A DNA stretch of 64,000 bases from VMCP01 sp964415065 (lineage in GTDB: Bacteria > Bacteroidota > Bacteroidia > NS11-12g > UBA955), in assembly GCA_964415065.1 (NCBI GenBank), contig CAYPYX010000010.1, forward strand, positions 5,429 through 69,428, written 5' to 3'. A model generated the notes under the pieces. The model worked only from the letters and a program-made list of their open reading frames with translations. It did not search any database and was not told the origin of the DNA. Positions within the stretch are counted from its first letter, which is position 1, and every line of letters starts with the position of its first letter. The position numbers were made by a program, and so were the translations under genes. This document shows, one piece after another, positions 1-7,894 of the stretch.

Positions 1-236
1 CTCAATTGTATGCTTTGTAATTTTCTATTGACACCTTCACTGAGCATATTGAAAAAAAATGGGAATAAGAATTCGCTCCTGTATTCCTTTTGCGACTTCG
101 GCAGTGTTAAGCTAATAGCAGGATTATTGTCGTCTATTAAATACTTCTCGTCGTACTTAAAAATATACTGCTTTCGATTTTCTTCAATGAGCAGTCCTGC
201 CAAAATGCCGTTGCGGTATATTTCTAATGTTCGCAT
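1..236 (-). CDS. HipA N-terminal domain protein (partial, runs off window start)
   Basis: The first 78 codons are visible; the 3' part lies outside the window. The product begins MRTLEIYRNGILAGLL and contains an ISLTLPKS segment followed by FPFFFNMLSEG, the pattern of the HipA N-terminal subdomain (Couple_hipA). In Bacteroidota this subdomain is often encoded as a separate protein of about 110 residues, followed by a separate HipA kinase-domain gene, so the toxin may be split. The ATG lies three bases after the stop codon of the upstream HTH gene, so the two are almost certainly co-transcribed. HipA kinases phosphorylate glutamyl-tRNA synthetase or related targets and cause growth arrest; the N-terminal part contacts the HipB antitoxin. 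Whether this copy is intact cannot be judged here. Confidence 0.75.
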   Translation of the reverse strand, partial: MRTLEIYRNGILAGLLIEENRKQYIFKYDEKYLIDDNNPAISLTLPKSQKEYRSEFLFPFFFNMLSEGVNRKLQSIQL

Positions 237-239
237 TTA

Positions 240-449
240 TTAAGGTTTCTTTTTTACTTGAAAGGTGAGTTCCATTCCCAATACTTCAGCTAATTTATTG
301 ATCACATCTAACGAGGGATTACCTTGTCCCTTCTCTAATTTGTACAAGGTATTAATGCTGATTTGAGCCAATTCAGCCAAGTGAGGTTGGGTTATTTCCA
401 GATCCTTACGTCTGTTTTTAATGACTTTGCCTAAGTCCGTTGCTAACAT
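240..449 (-). CDS. HipB-like HTH (XRE/Cro-family) antitoxin
   Basis: A 69-residue protein that is essentially one lambda-repressor-type helix-turn-helix. The recognition region spans about residues 19-58, with TQPHLAELAQIS leading into NTLYKLEKGQGNP and then a leucine-rich helix. It precedes the HipA-type gene by three bases, which fits a HipB antitoxin that binds and represses its own promoter. The start codon sits inside a perfect 12-bp palindrome, and two related palindromes lie upstream, so autorepression is likely. The length is typical of stand-alone HipB proteins. Confidence 0.8.
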   Translation of the reverse strand: MLATDLGKVIKNRRKDLEITQPHLAELAQISINTLYKLEKGQGNPSLDVINKLAEVLGMELTFQVKKKP

Positions 450-457
450 TATAATGT
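446..457. promoter_or_regulatory. Operator 1 of hipBA-type operon (overlaps start codon)
   Basis: ACATTATAATGT is a perfect 12-bp palindrome. The start codon of the HTH gene is its bases 2-4 on the minus strand. It shares the CATTATAATG core with operator 3. Binding here would block translation initiation or early elongation. The operator role is inferred from repetition and position. Confidence 0.55.
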
Positions 458-503
458 GATTTATGAGTCAAAGCTACAAATTTTAATTTAAATACACAAT
501 AAA

Positions 504-521
504 ATCACAATATAGTGTGAT
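504..521. promoter_or_regulatory. Operator 2 of hipBA-type operon
   Basis: ATCACAATATAGTGTGAT is a near-perfect 18-bp inverted repeat with TCACA/TGTGA half-sites, the same half-sites as operator 3. It lies 55 bp upstream of the HTH start codon, where the promoter is expected. Confidence 0.55.
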
Positions 522-566
522 ATTATTGTAACTAATCGACAATCAAAGTATAGATACATGCAAAAT

Positions 567-580
567 CACATTATAATGTG
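567..580. promoter_or_regulatory. Operator 3 of hipBA-type operon
   Basis: CACATTATAATGTG is a perfect 14-bp palindrome whose core matches operator 1. Centre-to-centre distances are about 61 bp (operators 1-2 and 2-3), close to six helical turns, so all three sites could be bound on one DNA face. Confidence 0.55.
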
Positions 581-662
581 TGTTGTCCATTCTCACCCAT
601 CTCATTATTTTTTCAAGCACCCAATCCCCAATTAATTAAATCACTTCAATTAATATTTTTAA

Positions 663-1346
663 TTAATTCACAGTTGCTGATTTTGCTTGAAAAACTAGGA
701 AATCAGTATTGCCTCCAGTGCCGAATACGCTAATGTTGCCTTTGACTAATTTGGGTTTTTTACAAGCCATACAACCCATTTTAACAATGCATTGAGCGCT
801 TATAGTTTGGCCACTTGTTATTGCTGATACATCGCAATCTGCATTAGGTTCAGAAGAAGCGGATGCATCACAATCACAAACTATTTTAGCATCACCCTCC
901 GAACCAGAAGAACCACCCGATCCCAATTCTGAACAGACGCGTAACCCTAAATCGGTTTTGAAATAAAGGATATACCAATTGAACTGAGAATCAATGGAAT
1001 AACTAAAATTTGAATTGTTATTTTCATCCATCTGTATGGATTTCCAATTTGAAAAAATATGAGAGGTTTGCAAAATGGAGCCAATTGTGGTAGACTTAGA
1101 AATCGAAGCGTTGCCGAATTGATCATAAGTTAGCGAAATGGTGATTTTTTCAGTCGGATTTTCGCTATTCATAGCAGAAAATTGATGTATTTGACCCGGA
1201 CTGTACCAAGCGCTATTCGGTGATTCTTTAGAAAAGGAACTAATAAAAAATAGTACTGGTATCAAAAGATACTTACTTGTTTTTTGATTGGAAGTAATCA
1301 TTTTAATGCGGTTCATAGAAGCGAATTTGCTGATGGATTTTTTCAT
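663..1346 (-). CDS. Secreted or membrane-anchored Cys-rich hypothetical protein
   Basis: Not recognised. A 227-residue protein whose N-terminus carries a basic stretch, then a hydrophobic core (YLLIPVLFFISSF, about residues 27-39), so it is probably exported or anchored by an uncleaved signal. The middle is Ser/Asn-rich and beta-like. From about residue 137 it has eight cysteines, including CDCDAS and MGCMACKKP, separated by a Gly/Ser-rich linker. Such a pattern suits disulfides or a metal site. No T9SS sorting domain is visible. A later Met (MNRIK or MITSN) could be the true start. It stands alone between the hip locus and the next minus-strand gene. Confidence 0.55.
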   Translation of the reverse strand: MKKSISKFASMNRIKMITSNQKTSKYLLIPVLFFISSFSKESPNSAWYSPGQIHQFSAMNSENPTEKITISLTYDQFGNASISKSTTIGSILQTSHIFSNWKSIQMDENNNSNFSYSIDSQFNWYILYFKTDLGLRVCSELGSGGSSGSEGDAKIVCDCDASASSEPNADCDVSAITSGQTISAQCIVKMGCMACKKPKLVKGNISVFGTGGNTDFLVFQAKSATVN

Positions 1347-1473
1347 ATTATTTTTTTACTACGTCAAGTTCATTAGGATAAGTGTTAAACGAATATAAGT
1401 GATTGATTTTTTGTGATATTTTATAATCCTCCCCAGTTGTTAGACCTAAAAGTTAGTGATGGTAAGCTCATAT

Positions 1474-2442
1474 TTATTCATTCTTAATAAATTTACCTTT
1501 AAATTCTTTATTGTCTTTGAATAGAATGATTTGATATATTCCTTGGGGAAGATTGGTTATATTTATTTGATTTTCAAAAGTTACATCAACAACAAGTTGA
1601 CCAACTGAGTTGTAGATTAAGGCATTTCCAGAAGACATACCACGTACCTTCAAAATATTGTTTGTGGGATTAGGGAAAAGCACCGTATGCTGATCACTTA
1701 TTTCATCAAACGATACACTCCTAATGGTGTCAATTAAATCGATTATTTCGATTTCATCGCAGTAGTTCTTAATATTCAAATAGTTAAAAGATTCAGTTGC
1801 CGCAAATACAACCATTTGATCCTTGTTGCAAACAGAAATTAATTCTTGCCAAAATGGCGAATTGTGTCTTATAATTCTAAAAGGTATAAGACCATAATTA
1901 GACCCTATTCCTTGAGATGCAGAAAATGGTAAAGTTACTCTGTTATATCCAGATGAAAGAACCGTATAATATTGTGTTCTTCTTATTTGATTGTCGTGGT
2001 ACTTAACATTTTTAACACTATCAACCAGCAATTGCCCGCTTGCTGAATGATTGATTTTGAACGTATCGCCTGCGTTCAAGTTAAAATTATAGATAATTAA
2101 ATTCTTGACTTCAAAAGAATCATCATATGCATTATACAACGTGCCACTAAAAAATACTGTATCTCTTTTCACTTTTAAGAAATATACGTACGATCGCTGG
2201 TTCCAATTCCAATCTTTAGATTCATATAAAACTTTATAAAAAGTTTCCATTGAGTTTGCGGAATCCAATAGCACAAGTTCTTTTGAGTAAGACGCAAAAC
2301 TCAACCCCGGTGTAAGTGAGTGAGCATCGCAGTACGTATAATAGGTACTGCTATCTAAATAACTATATTGAGCATTTAAATTTTTGTTACAAATGAATGC
2401 TATACTAATGCTGAATAACAATTTTATGTATTTCATATTCAT
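1474..2442 (-). CDS. T9SS type A sorting domain-containing secreted protein
   Basis: A 322-residue exported protein. The signal peptide covers about residues 1-24, ending NLNAQ. The C-terminal 75 residues form a T9SS type A sorting domain: VLFPNPTNNILKV, then ALIYNSVGQLV, then NLPQGIYQIILF and a basic end. The protein should therefore cross the outer membrane through the type IX system and be cleaved and attached or released. The central 200 residues look beta-rich, with no catalytic motif that I recognise. The gene is monocistronic in appearance; a 22-bp palindrome lies upstream, between it and the AAA+ gene. Confidence 0.8.
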   Translation of the reverse strand: MNMKYIKLLFSISIAFICNKNLNAQYSYLDSSTYYTYCDAHSLTPGLSFASYSKELVLLDSANSMETFYKVLYESKDWNWNQRSYVYFLKVKRDTVFFSGTLYNAYDDSFEVKNLIIYNFNLNAGDTFKINHSASGQLLVDSVKNVKYHDNQIRRTQYYTVLSSGYNRVTLPFSASQGIGSNYGLIPFRIIRHNSPFWQELISVCNKDQMVVFAATESFNYLNIKNYCDEIEIIDLIDTIRSVSFDEISDQHTVLFPNPTNNILKVRGMSSGNALIYNSVGQLVVDVTFENQINITNLPQGIYQIILFKDNKEFKGKFIKNE

Positions 2443-2652
2443 GATGTTTTATTGGAATTAATTGATTACCGTTGAAATTCTACCCATTTCAATCTCTCTT
2501 GTTGAGTCATTCATATCGAGTAGCCACAATCAACAGTATACCTCCAATTCATAACATAGCTTCGCCACCTGAGCTACAAAAAATTAACTCATTACAAAAA
2601 CATATCGAGTGGAAACCCAATAAAACAAATCTACTGATTAGAAATTTGAAAA

Positions 2653-2674
2653 ATATAGTGACATGTCACTATAT
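2653..2674 (-). terminator. 22-bp perfect palindrome, probable terminator of the VWA/AAA+ operon
   Basis: The 22 bases are a perfect palindrome with arms ATATAGTGA and TCACTATAT around CATG. Read on the minus strand it follows the AAA+ ATPase stop by about 50 bases and is succeeded by TTTTTC, so it could act as an intrinsic terminator. The tight four-base centre also suits a dimeric repressor site for the next gene. The rest of this 281-bp intergenic stretch shows nothing clear. Confidence 0.4.
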
Positions 2675-2723
2675 CCCCAGAAAAAATAGGACCGTTAAAA
2701 AAGATGAAATTCCAATTCAAACA

Positions 2724-4187
2724 TCAAAACAAATCACCGAAATCAAAGCCGTTTTGGATGCGTTCTTTGCCGAGTTTTTGGTGTTCAGCCAGCGACCATA
2801 AAACGAATTCCTTCAAGAATAATTTGTCGTGGCCTGATGCCTCCGGCTGGTAGCTCTTGAGTAAATCTTCCAGCGATTGGATTTTGTTTAATGTCGATTC
2901 GTATTCCGATTGTTCGCTGTCGTCGTATAAGAAAACACCACCATCGGCAATTAACTCCGCCAGTAATTCATCGTATGGAGTGGATTCGGTCTTCTTGCTC
3001 AATTTTTCAATGCGAGGGAAATATGCAGGCATGAGCGACTTTACCGCAGCACCAATTAATTGAGTCGCTACAAAAGCGGCTCCCTCTTGCTCACCCTCGT
3101 AAACCAATTCCACCTTCCCTGTAATAGCAGGGATAATTCCCATGAAATCCGATAAACGTACCGAAGTATTCGACTCCCCATTGATCAAAGCACGACGTTC
3201 GGCAGTGCTTACCAAGTTTTCTAACATCGAAATACTCATACGTGCGCTAACACCGCTTTTGTCGTCTACGTACTCGTTGTCGCGGGCTTCGAAAATAATC
3301 TGTTCCAATAAATCTCTGGCCAATTCGGGAATGTAAACCCGCTGAGATTGCTCCTCGGTTATTTGAGATTCTTGCGCAGAAATTTTACGAGCAATTTCTA
3401 TGGTTTCTGGATAATGAGTCAGAATTTGTGATCCAATTCGATCTTTTAAAGGAGTAACTATGCTTCCGCGATTGGTGTAATCTTCTGGGTTTGCAGTAAA
3501 TACAAATTGCAAATCCAAGGCCAACCGAAGTTTGAAACCGCGAATTTGAATGTCGCCTTCTTGTAGGATGTTGAATAAAGCTACCTGAATTCGAGCTTGC
3601 AGGTCAGGCAACTCGTTAATTACAAATATGCAACGATTGGAACGAGGTATCATCCCAAAATGAATCACACGATCATCCGCATAAGACAATTTCAAATTGG
3701 ACGCCTTAATGGGGTCAACATCGCCAATTAAGTCTGCAACGGTAACATCGGGAGTTGCAAGTTTTTCTGTGAAACGATCCGAACGATGCAGCCAAGAAAT
3801 AGGCGTATCATCGCCTTTTTCTGCCATCAATTCTTTGGCGAATCGGGATATGGGTTGAAAAGGATCGTCATTGATTTCAGAACCTTGTACGCAAGGAATG
3901 TATTCATCCAACAAATTGACCATCAATCGAGCCAGTCGGGTTTTAGCTTGTCCCCGTAGACCCAGTAAGTTAATGTTATGTCTAGATAAAATAGCACGTT
4001 CCAATTCGGGAATAACGGTTTTTTCGAAGCCGTGCACACCGGGAAACGAATCCACTCCGTTTTGAATGTTGGCAATCAAATTTTTGCGTAATTCGTCTTT
4101 GATGGATTGGTAAGAATACCCCGCTTTTTTCAGTTCTCCGAATGTTGAAATCATATTATTTAAGTCGTTTTTTTCTGTTGGATTCAT
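2724..4187 (-). CDS. MoxR/magnesium-chelatase-like AAA+ ATPase
   Basis: A 487-residue AAA+ ATPase. The Walker A region is GLRGQAKTRLARL (about residues 76-88), and the pore-loop and sensor region follow (INELPDLQARIQVALFNILQ, then FTANPEDYTNRG with LKDRIGSQI). This layout matches the ChlI/MoxR branch, where the ATPase acts with a VWA-domain partner as a metal-insertion or protein-remodelling chaperone. It sits directly downstream of a VWA gene and is probably co-translated. Two starts are possible: the upstream ATG, which overlaps the VWA gene by 32 bases, or Met12 (MISTFGELKK) immediately after the VWA stop. The substrate is unknown. Confidence 0.8.
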   Translation of the reverse strand: MNPTEKNDLNNMISTFGELKKAGYSYQSIKDELRKNLIANIQNGVDSFPGVHGFEKTVIPELERAILSRHNINLLGLRGQAKTRLARLMVNLLDEYIPCVQGSEINDDPFQPISRFAKELMAEKGDDTPISWLHRSDRFTEKLATPDVTVADLIGDVDPIKASNLKLSYADDRVIHFGMIPRSNRCIFVINELPDLQARIQVALFNILQEGDIQIRGFKLRLALDLQFVFTANPEDYTNRGSIVTPLKDRIGSQILTHYPETIEIARKISAQESQITEEQSQRVYIPELARDLLEQIIFEARDNEYVDDKSGVSARMSISMLENLVSTAERRALINGESNTSVRLSDFMGIIPAITGKVELVYEGEQEGAAFVATQLIGAAVKSLMPAYFPRIEKLSKKTESTPYDELLAELIADGGVFLYDDSEQSEYESTLNKIQSLEDLLKSYQPEASGHDKLFLKEFVLWSLAEHQKLGKERIQNGFDFGDLF

Positions 4188-5304
4188 AATCTTGAAATAT
4201 CATTTCCCCTAAACCTTTTAAGCCCGTAAAAAAGGCTTTCCCCTGATTGGCTTCGGTGAATTTATCTACAAATCGTTGAAGGTAAGGGTCTTGGGCAATC
4301 ATAAAAGTGGTTATAGGGATATGCAATTTTCGTGCTTGTGCAGCTTGAGTATAACACTGCTCGGTGATGTAGGGGTCTAATCCATTGCTATTCATGTAGT
4401 AACGGCCATCGCGTTCTTTAACACAACTGGGCTTACCATCCGTAATCATGAAAATCTGTTTGTGTGTATTTTTCTTTCTTCGGAGGATGTCCATAGCGAG
4501 CTGAAGTCCCGCAACTGTGTTCGTGTGAAAAGGCCCAACCTTGAGATAGGGTATGTCTTTGATGGATATTCGCCAAGCATCGTTTCCAAAAACCAAAATA
4601 TCCAGAGTGTCTTTGGGATAACGCGTGGTAATTAATTCTGCCAATGCCATAGCCACTTTTTTGGCTGGAGTGATTCGGTCTTCACCGTATAAAATCATGG
4701 AGTGACTGATGTCAATCATCAACACCGTACTCATTTGACTTTGGTATTGTGAATCTTCTACTACTAGATCGTCTTCGGTTAGTTCAATTTCTGCAGATCC
4801 GCTTCTTACGTGAGCGTTTCTGAGACTCTCGGTCATGGATATTTTTTCGAGCGCATCACCGAATTGGTAATTGCGATATTCTCCGGTGAGGTCTTCGCCT
4901 TGACCTGAAGCTTTGGTTTTGTGGTTGCCGGAACCACTTTTGTGAAGATCTCCAAATATTTGTTCTAATGCCGTTTGACGAATGGCTCTTTCCGTTTTGG
5001 CGGTAATCCCGAAACCCGATCCCCCGGAATCGTTCAACTCTTCTCGAATGTATCCGCGTTCTTTCAAATCTTCGATGAAGTCATCGATGGTGTAATTTTC
5101 ATCCGTAAGTTGATATTCTTTATCCAGTTCTCTTAACCAAGCAATGGCTTCATCGAAGTCGCCCGAAGTGTGCGTAATGAGTTCTTTGAAAATATCAAAT
5201 AAAACATCGAATGGCTCTAAGGATTTAGGTTCAAATTCTTTGAAATAAAAACCGCGACTACCAGAAGATGAAATCATGACCTTATCAACGAACATAACCC
5301 TCAA
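4156..5304 (-). CDS. VWA domain-containing protein, partner of the AAA+ ATPase
   Basis: A 382-residue cytosolic protein with a C-terminal von Willebrand A domain. The metal-ion-dependent adhesion site is intact: MIDISHSM (DxSxS) at about residues 195-202 and MITDGKPS at about 285. The N-terminal half holds acidic helices and a Gly/Ser-rich linker. There is no signal peptide or membrane segment. First gene of a two-gene operon with the AAA+ ATPase, the standard pairing in which the ATPase remodels a client presented by the VWA protein. The start could also be Met4 or Met10. Confidence 0.78.
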   Translation of the reverse strand: MRVMFVDKVMISSSGSRGFYFKEFEPKSLEPFDVLFDIFKELITHTSGDFDEAIAWLRELDKEYQLTDENYTIDDFIEDLKERGYIREELNDSGGSGFGITAKTERAIRQTALEQIFGDLHKSGSGNHKTKASGQGEDLTGEYRNYQFGDALEKISMTESLRNAHVRSGSAEIELTEDDLVVEDSQYQSQMSTVLMIDISHSMILYGEDRITPAKKVAMALAELITTRYPKDTLDILVFGNDAWRISIKDIPYLKVGPFHTNTVAGLQLAMDILRRKKNTHKQIFMITDGKPSCVKERDGRYYMNSNGLDPYITEQCYTQAAQARKLHIPITTFMIAQDPYLQRFVDKFTEANQGKAFFTGLKGLGEMIFQDYESNRKKRLK

Positions 5305-5448
5305 AATGTTTCAAAAACCGTGAAATTTCTGCAATAAGACTCTTGGGTATAGTCGATATTCTCATGTCTGCAAATTTTATTCGTGGTTTTGCATAGTTAT
5401 CCACTTGTAATTATGAAGACTTGAGTAATGGCACTAATTTGCAAGTTT

Positions 5449-5751
5449 ATGAGTAATTATCACGAAATCACCTTAACAGAAGCGGTGTCTATGACCCATG
5501 CTTACCAGAATGATCCTTTGTTTAGTGGTAAAACCATTTCCGTTAAAATGGATAATACCGCATTTCAGGAATTGATGTCACAACCCGGCTGTGTGTCACT
5601 TCGATCTTATTTTGCTAAAAACAGCAACAACGAACTTACTTTAGTTGTAGTTGGGGTGGATGCAAATGGAAATGATATGACTTCCGGTTTGATCATGAAT
5701 AAAGGGGTTAAATGTCCCGTTGTCTGCCCTGTAGCTAGTCCTTTGATGTGA
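5449..5751 (+). CDS. Conserved small hypothetical protein
   Basis: Not recognised at the level of function. The chosen start MSNYHEITLTEA gives 100 residues; an upstream in-frame ATG would add seven residues that look non-native. It has no signal peptide, an alpha/beta composition, and ends with a hydrophobic strand and two cysteines (KCPVVCPVAS). Gene spacing to neighbours suggests a single-gene unit on the strand opposite the VWA operon. Confidence 0.6.
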   Translation: MSNYHEITLTEAVSMTHAYQNDPLFSGKTISVKMDNTAFQELMSQPGCVSLRSYFAKNSNNELTLVVVGVDANGNDMTSGLIMNKGVKCPVVCPVASPLM

Positions 5752-5820
5752 TTTTTTGCTTGAAATAATTAGGATTCGAAAGATTTTTGTTAACAAACTG
5801 GATATACTTGTAGTATAGTT

Positions 5821-6441
5821 ATGAAACTAGGCTCTGTAATCCTTGAAATGTACGTTTTTTTGTTGATAACGCTTGGGGTAACCTGGGCTGTCCCAGCGTG
5901 GCGTAATCGGTTGTACATTCAACGAAAAATTAAGAGTCTGGACCGTTTTTTTATTTTTGGCAGTATTGCATTTGAACTAATTCTTAAAACCTACCGATTT
6001 TTACATCTTCCCCCAGCAGATATTGTGGTTTGGAGTTACGATGTGTTATTTGTTGGGGTGTTAAATGTTTTGGTTTACAAGGATTTACTGCCTGAAAAGA
6101 GAATATGGGTGTTTGGCGTACTTTTGGTGTTTTTCGTTTTAGTTTATTACCTTGGAAGCCATTTGATCTATTGGAATTATATTGTTTTGATTTTAGGTTT
6201 CTCTTTTCTGTTGATTCAGAAATTGTTGAATGATGGGAGGCCCACTTGGAGTTCGTTTTCTTTATTGAGTTATTCGGTTTTGTACATTATAATTTTTATA
6301 ACAACGATTTTCGATAGCATTGAATTCAATTGGAGTGAATCAAAATTAATGGATTATTTCGGAATCAATGGGGCCAGTATTTTACTTTTAAACGTGATTA
6401 TTTTATATGTCAAATCCCGCCGACCAGTTCATATTAGATAA
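5821..6441 (+). CDS. Polytopic membrane protein upstream of histidine kinase
   Basis: A 206-residue protein with about six hydrophobic helices, for example near residues 6-24, 40-58, 69-84, 95-115, 119-135 and 140-163. No enzymatic motif is seen. Its 3' end overlaps the start of the histidine kinase gene by 35 bases, so the two are translationally coupled. By inference it may be the signal-sensing membrane module, since the kinase itself has only one membrane segment. Confidence 0.65.
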   Translation: MKLGSVILEMYVFLLITLGVTWAVPAWRNRLYIQRKIKSLDRFFIFGSIAFELILKTYRFLHLPPADIVVWSYDVLFVGVLNVLVYKDLLPEKRIWVFGVLLVFFVLVYYLGSHLIYWNYIVLILGFSFLLIQKLLNDGRPTWSSFSLLSYSVLYIIIFITTIFDSIEFNWSESKLMDYFGINGASILLLNVIILYVKSRRPVHIR

Positions 6442-7180
6442 CATTTTTGTATTTCTACCTACGGTTGCAGTTGCCACGTCGGCACTGATTTTTGTGTATA
6501 TAAGTTTCATGTATCAATTGAGAAAGTTGCGGAGATTTAAACGAATACAATTCAGCATGGTGGAGGAGGAGCGCAAACGAATTGCCAATGATTTGCATGA
6601 TTATGTGGGGGGAAGATTGGTGCAAGTGCGTGAGAAATTGCTTGAAGTTATCCCCGAAATAAAAGATAAAAAAATAGCGGAGGAGGTCAATGAATCCGTG
6701 ATGAATATTCGTAATTTTCATAACGACATTCGGCATTTAGTAGAATACATATATCCCCGAGAAATGATGAAAGGAGATTGGCGGGGAAGCTTTTTGAGGA
6801 TGGGAGTTGACATGTCCACGAACAAAACTCGAGTGCAAATTGAAATCGAAGAAGAATTGGAATTGCCTTTAGAAACAGCGAAACAACTATTTTTAATTGT
6901 ACAAGAAAAAATTACCAATGCGATATCACATGAGCAACCCAGTCATATTGTTGTTGATATATACACCAGTGATAATGGTGAGAATGGTGTTTTGGAAATG
7001 GTATATCAAAGTAAGAAGCATTTAAATGAAGATTATAAAGTAAAAACAATTACGGTAAATGGACGAGGATTGTATTCAATTGATGAACGAATTAAGTATA
7101 TTAGAGGTAAAATAAAGAAATACTTGTTGGGATCTTATTTGCATGATACCATTGAATTTCCCTTGAATAAAAAGAATTGA
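6407..7180 (+). CDS. HisKA_3-type sensor histidine kinase with degenerate ATP-binding domain
   Basis: A 257-residue kinase of the NarX/DesK class. A single membrane helix spans about residues 15-36. The phosphoacceptor box EEERKRIANDLHD places the histidine at residue 64. The ATPase domain keeps an N-box-like helix (QEKITNAISHE) and the last glycine motif (GRGLYSIDERI), but the usual DxGxG loop between them is replaced by a stretch without it. The kinase may therefore have weak or altered ATP binding, or act as a phosphatase or scaffold. It sits between a membrane protein and a NarL-type regulator, 19 bases from the latter. Confidence 0.75.
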   Translation: MSNPADQFILDNIFVFLPTVAVATSALIFVYISFMYQLRKLRRFKRIQFSMVEEERKRIANDLHDYVGGRLVQVREKLLEVIPEIKDKKIAEEVNESVMNIRNFHNDIRHLVEYIYPREMMKGDWRGSFLRMGVDMSTNKTRVQIEIEEELELPLETAKQLFLIVQEKITNAISHEQPSHIVVDIYTSDNGENGVLEMVYQSKKHLNEDYKVKTITVNGRGLYSIDERIKYIRGKIKKYLLGSYLHDTIEFPLNKKN

Positions 7181-7199
7181 ACTTGACACCTTTAAAAAA

Positions 7200-7844
7200 A
7201 TGAATTCAATTACTCAAGTTGAACCCGTTAAGTTGGTTCTATTAGACGATCATCCCGGCATTTTAGAACTTCTTAAATTGAGAATACATCGTATTGAGCC
7301 CAATTCCAGTGTGGTTACTTTTTCAGAAGTGGAGAATGCTCTGATGCATATGCTTAAAAATCGACCTGATTTTGTGATCACGGACTTGCATATTCATGTG
7401 GGTAAATCGCTTGCACTGCCAAAATACTGTTTTGAAAACGGTATTCCTTATATGGTTTACACCAGTTATTTACAGTATACGTTGTTGAAATCGTTGGAGG
7501 ATTTTAACTGTAGAGTTTTTGTAAGCAAATCATCATCTACAATGGAATTGGAAGAAGGGTTATTTCATTTGATGCAGCATTTGCCGTACCGATGCAGCAG
7601 CACAGGGTTAAAGCAGAATTCGCCGGATTTTATTGAAGATATTATCCCACAACCCATAGTTACAGAAGCGGAACTGAAGGTACTTCAACTGCTTGTAGAT
7701 GGTTTGACCACTGCAGAAATATCCGAATCATTGAATTTAAGTAAGCATACTATTAAGAATCATTGTACTCATTTAAAAGTAAAAAACTCGTGTACACTAC
7801 ACGAGTTGATCCGAAGGTATATATACTGGCAAACCAACGGGTAG
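7200..7844 (+). CDS. LuxR/NarL-family response regulator
   Basis: A 214-residue regulator. The receiver domain has the acidic pair D16-D17, phosphoacceptor D62 (VITDLH), the hydroxyl residue of VYTSY at 88-89 and the conserved lysine of FVSK at 110. The C-terminal LuxR-type HTH runs from about residue 150 (TEAELKVLQLLVDGLTTAEI) through SKHTIKNHCTHLKVK. All residues needed for phosphorylation-dependent control are present, unlike the degenerate kinase upstream. It is the last gene of the three-gene operon, and its stop codon lies inside the terminator hairpin. Confidence 0.85.
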   Translation: MNSITQVEPVKLVLLDDHPGILELLKLRIHRIEPNSSVVTFSEVENALMHMLKNRPDFVITDLHIHVGKSLALPKYCFENGIPYMVYTSYLQYTLLKSLEDFNCRVFVSKSSSTMELEEGLFHLMQHLPYRCSSTGLKQNSPDFIEDIIPQPIVTEAELKVLQLLVDGLTTAEISESLNLSKHTIKNHCTHLKVKNSCTLHELIRRYIYWQTNG

Positions 7845-7886
7845 TTTGCCAGTACATGTACCGATAAACAGGTTATCAGCCTGTTT
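7824..7886. terminator. Double hairpin between convergent genes
   Basis: Two perfect stem-loops stand in series: an 11-bp stem (TACTGGCAAAC with its complement, 7824-7834 and 7844-7854), which overlaps the response-regulator stop, and a 7-bp stem AAACAGG/CCTGTTT (7866-7886) followed by TTATA. The region separates the plus-strand two-component operon from the minus-strand PKD gene and probably ends both transcripts. Confidence 0.6.
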
Positions 7887-7894
7887 TATAGCAC

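Noticed and set aside
2472..2801. Open frame on the plus strand
   Set aside because: It covers an AT-rich intergenic stretch and the antisense end of the AAA+ gene. Its product has no domain, composition or start context typical of genes here.
5397..5405. TTATCCACT, similar to a DnaA box
   Set aside because: A single site with one mismatch; no cluster of boxes, no AT-rich unwinding element and no dnaA, gidA or parAB genes nearby. Not an origin.
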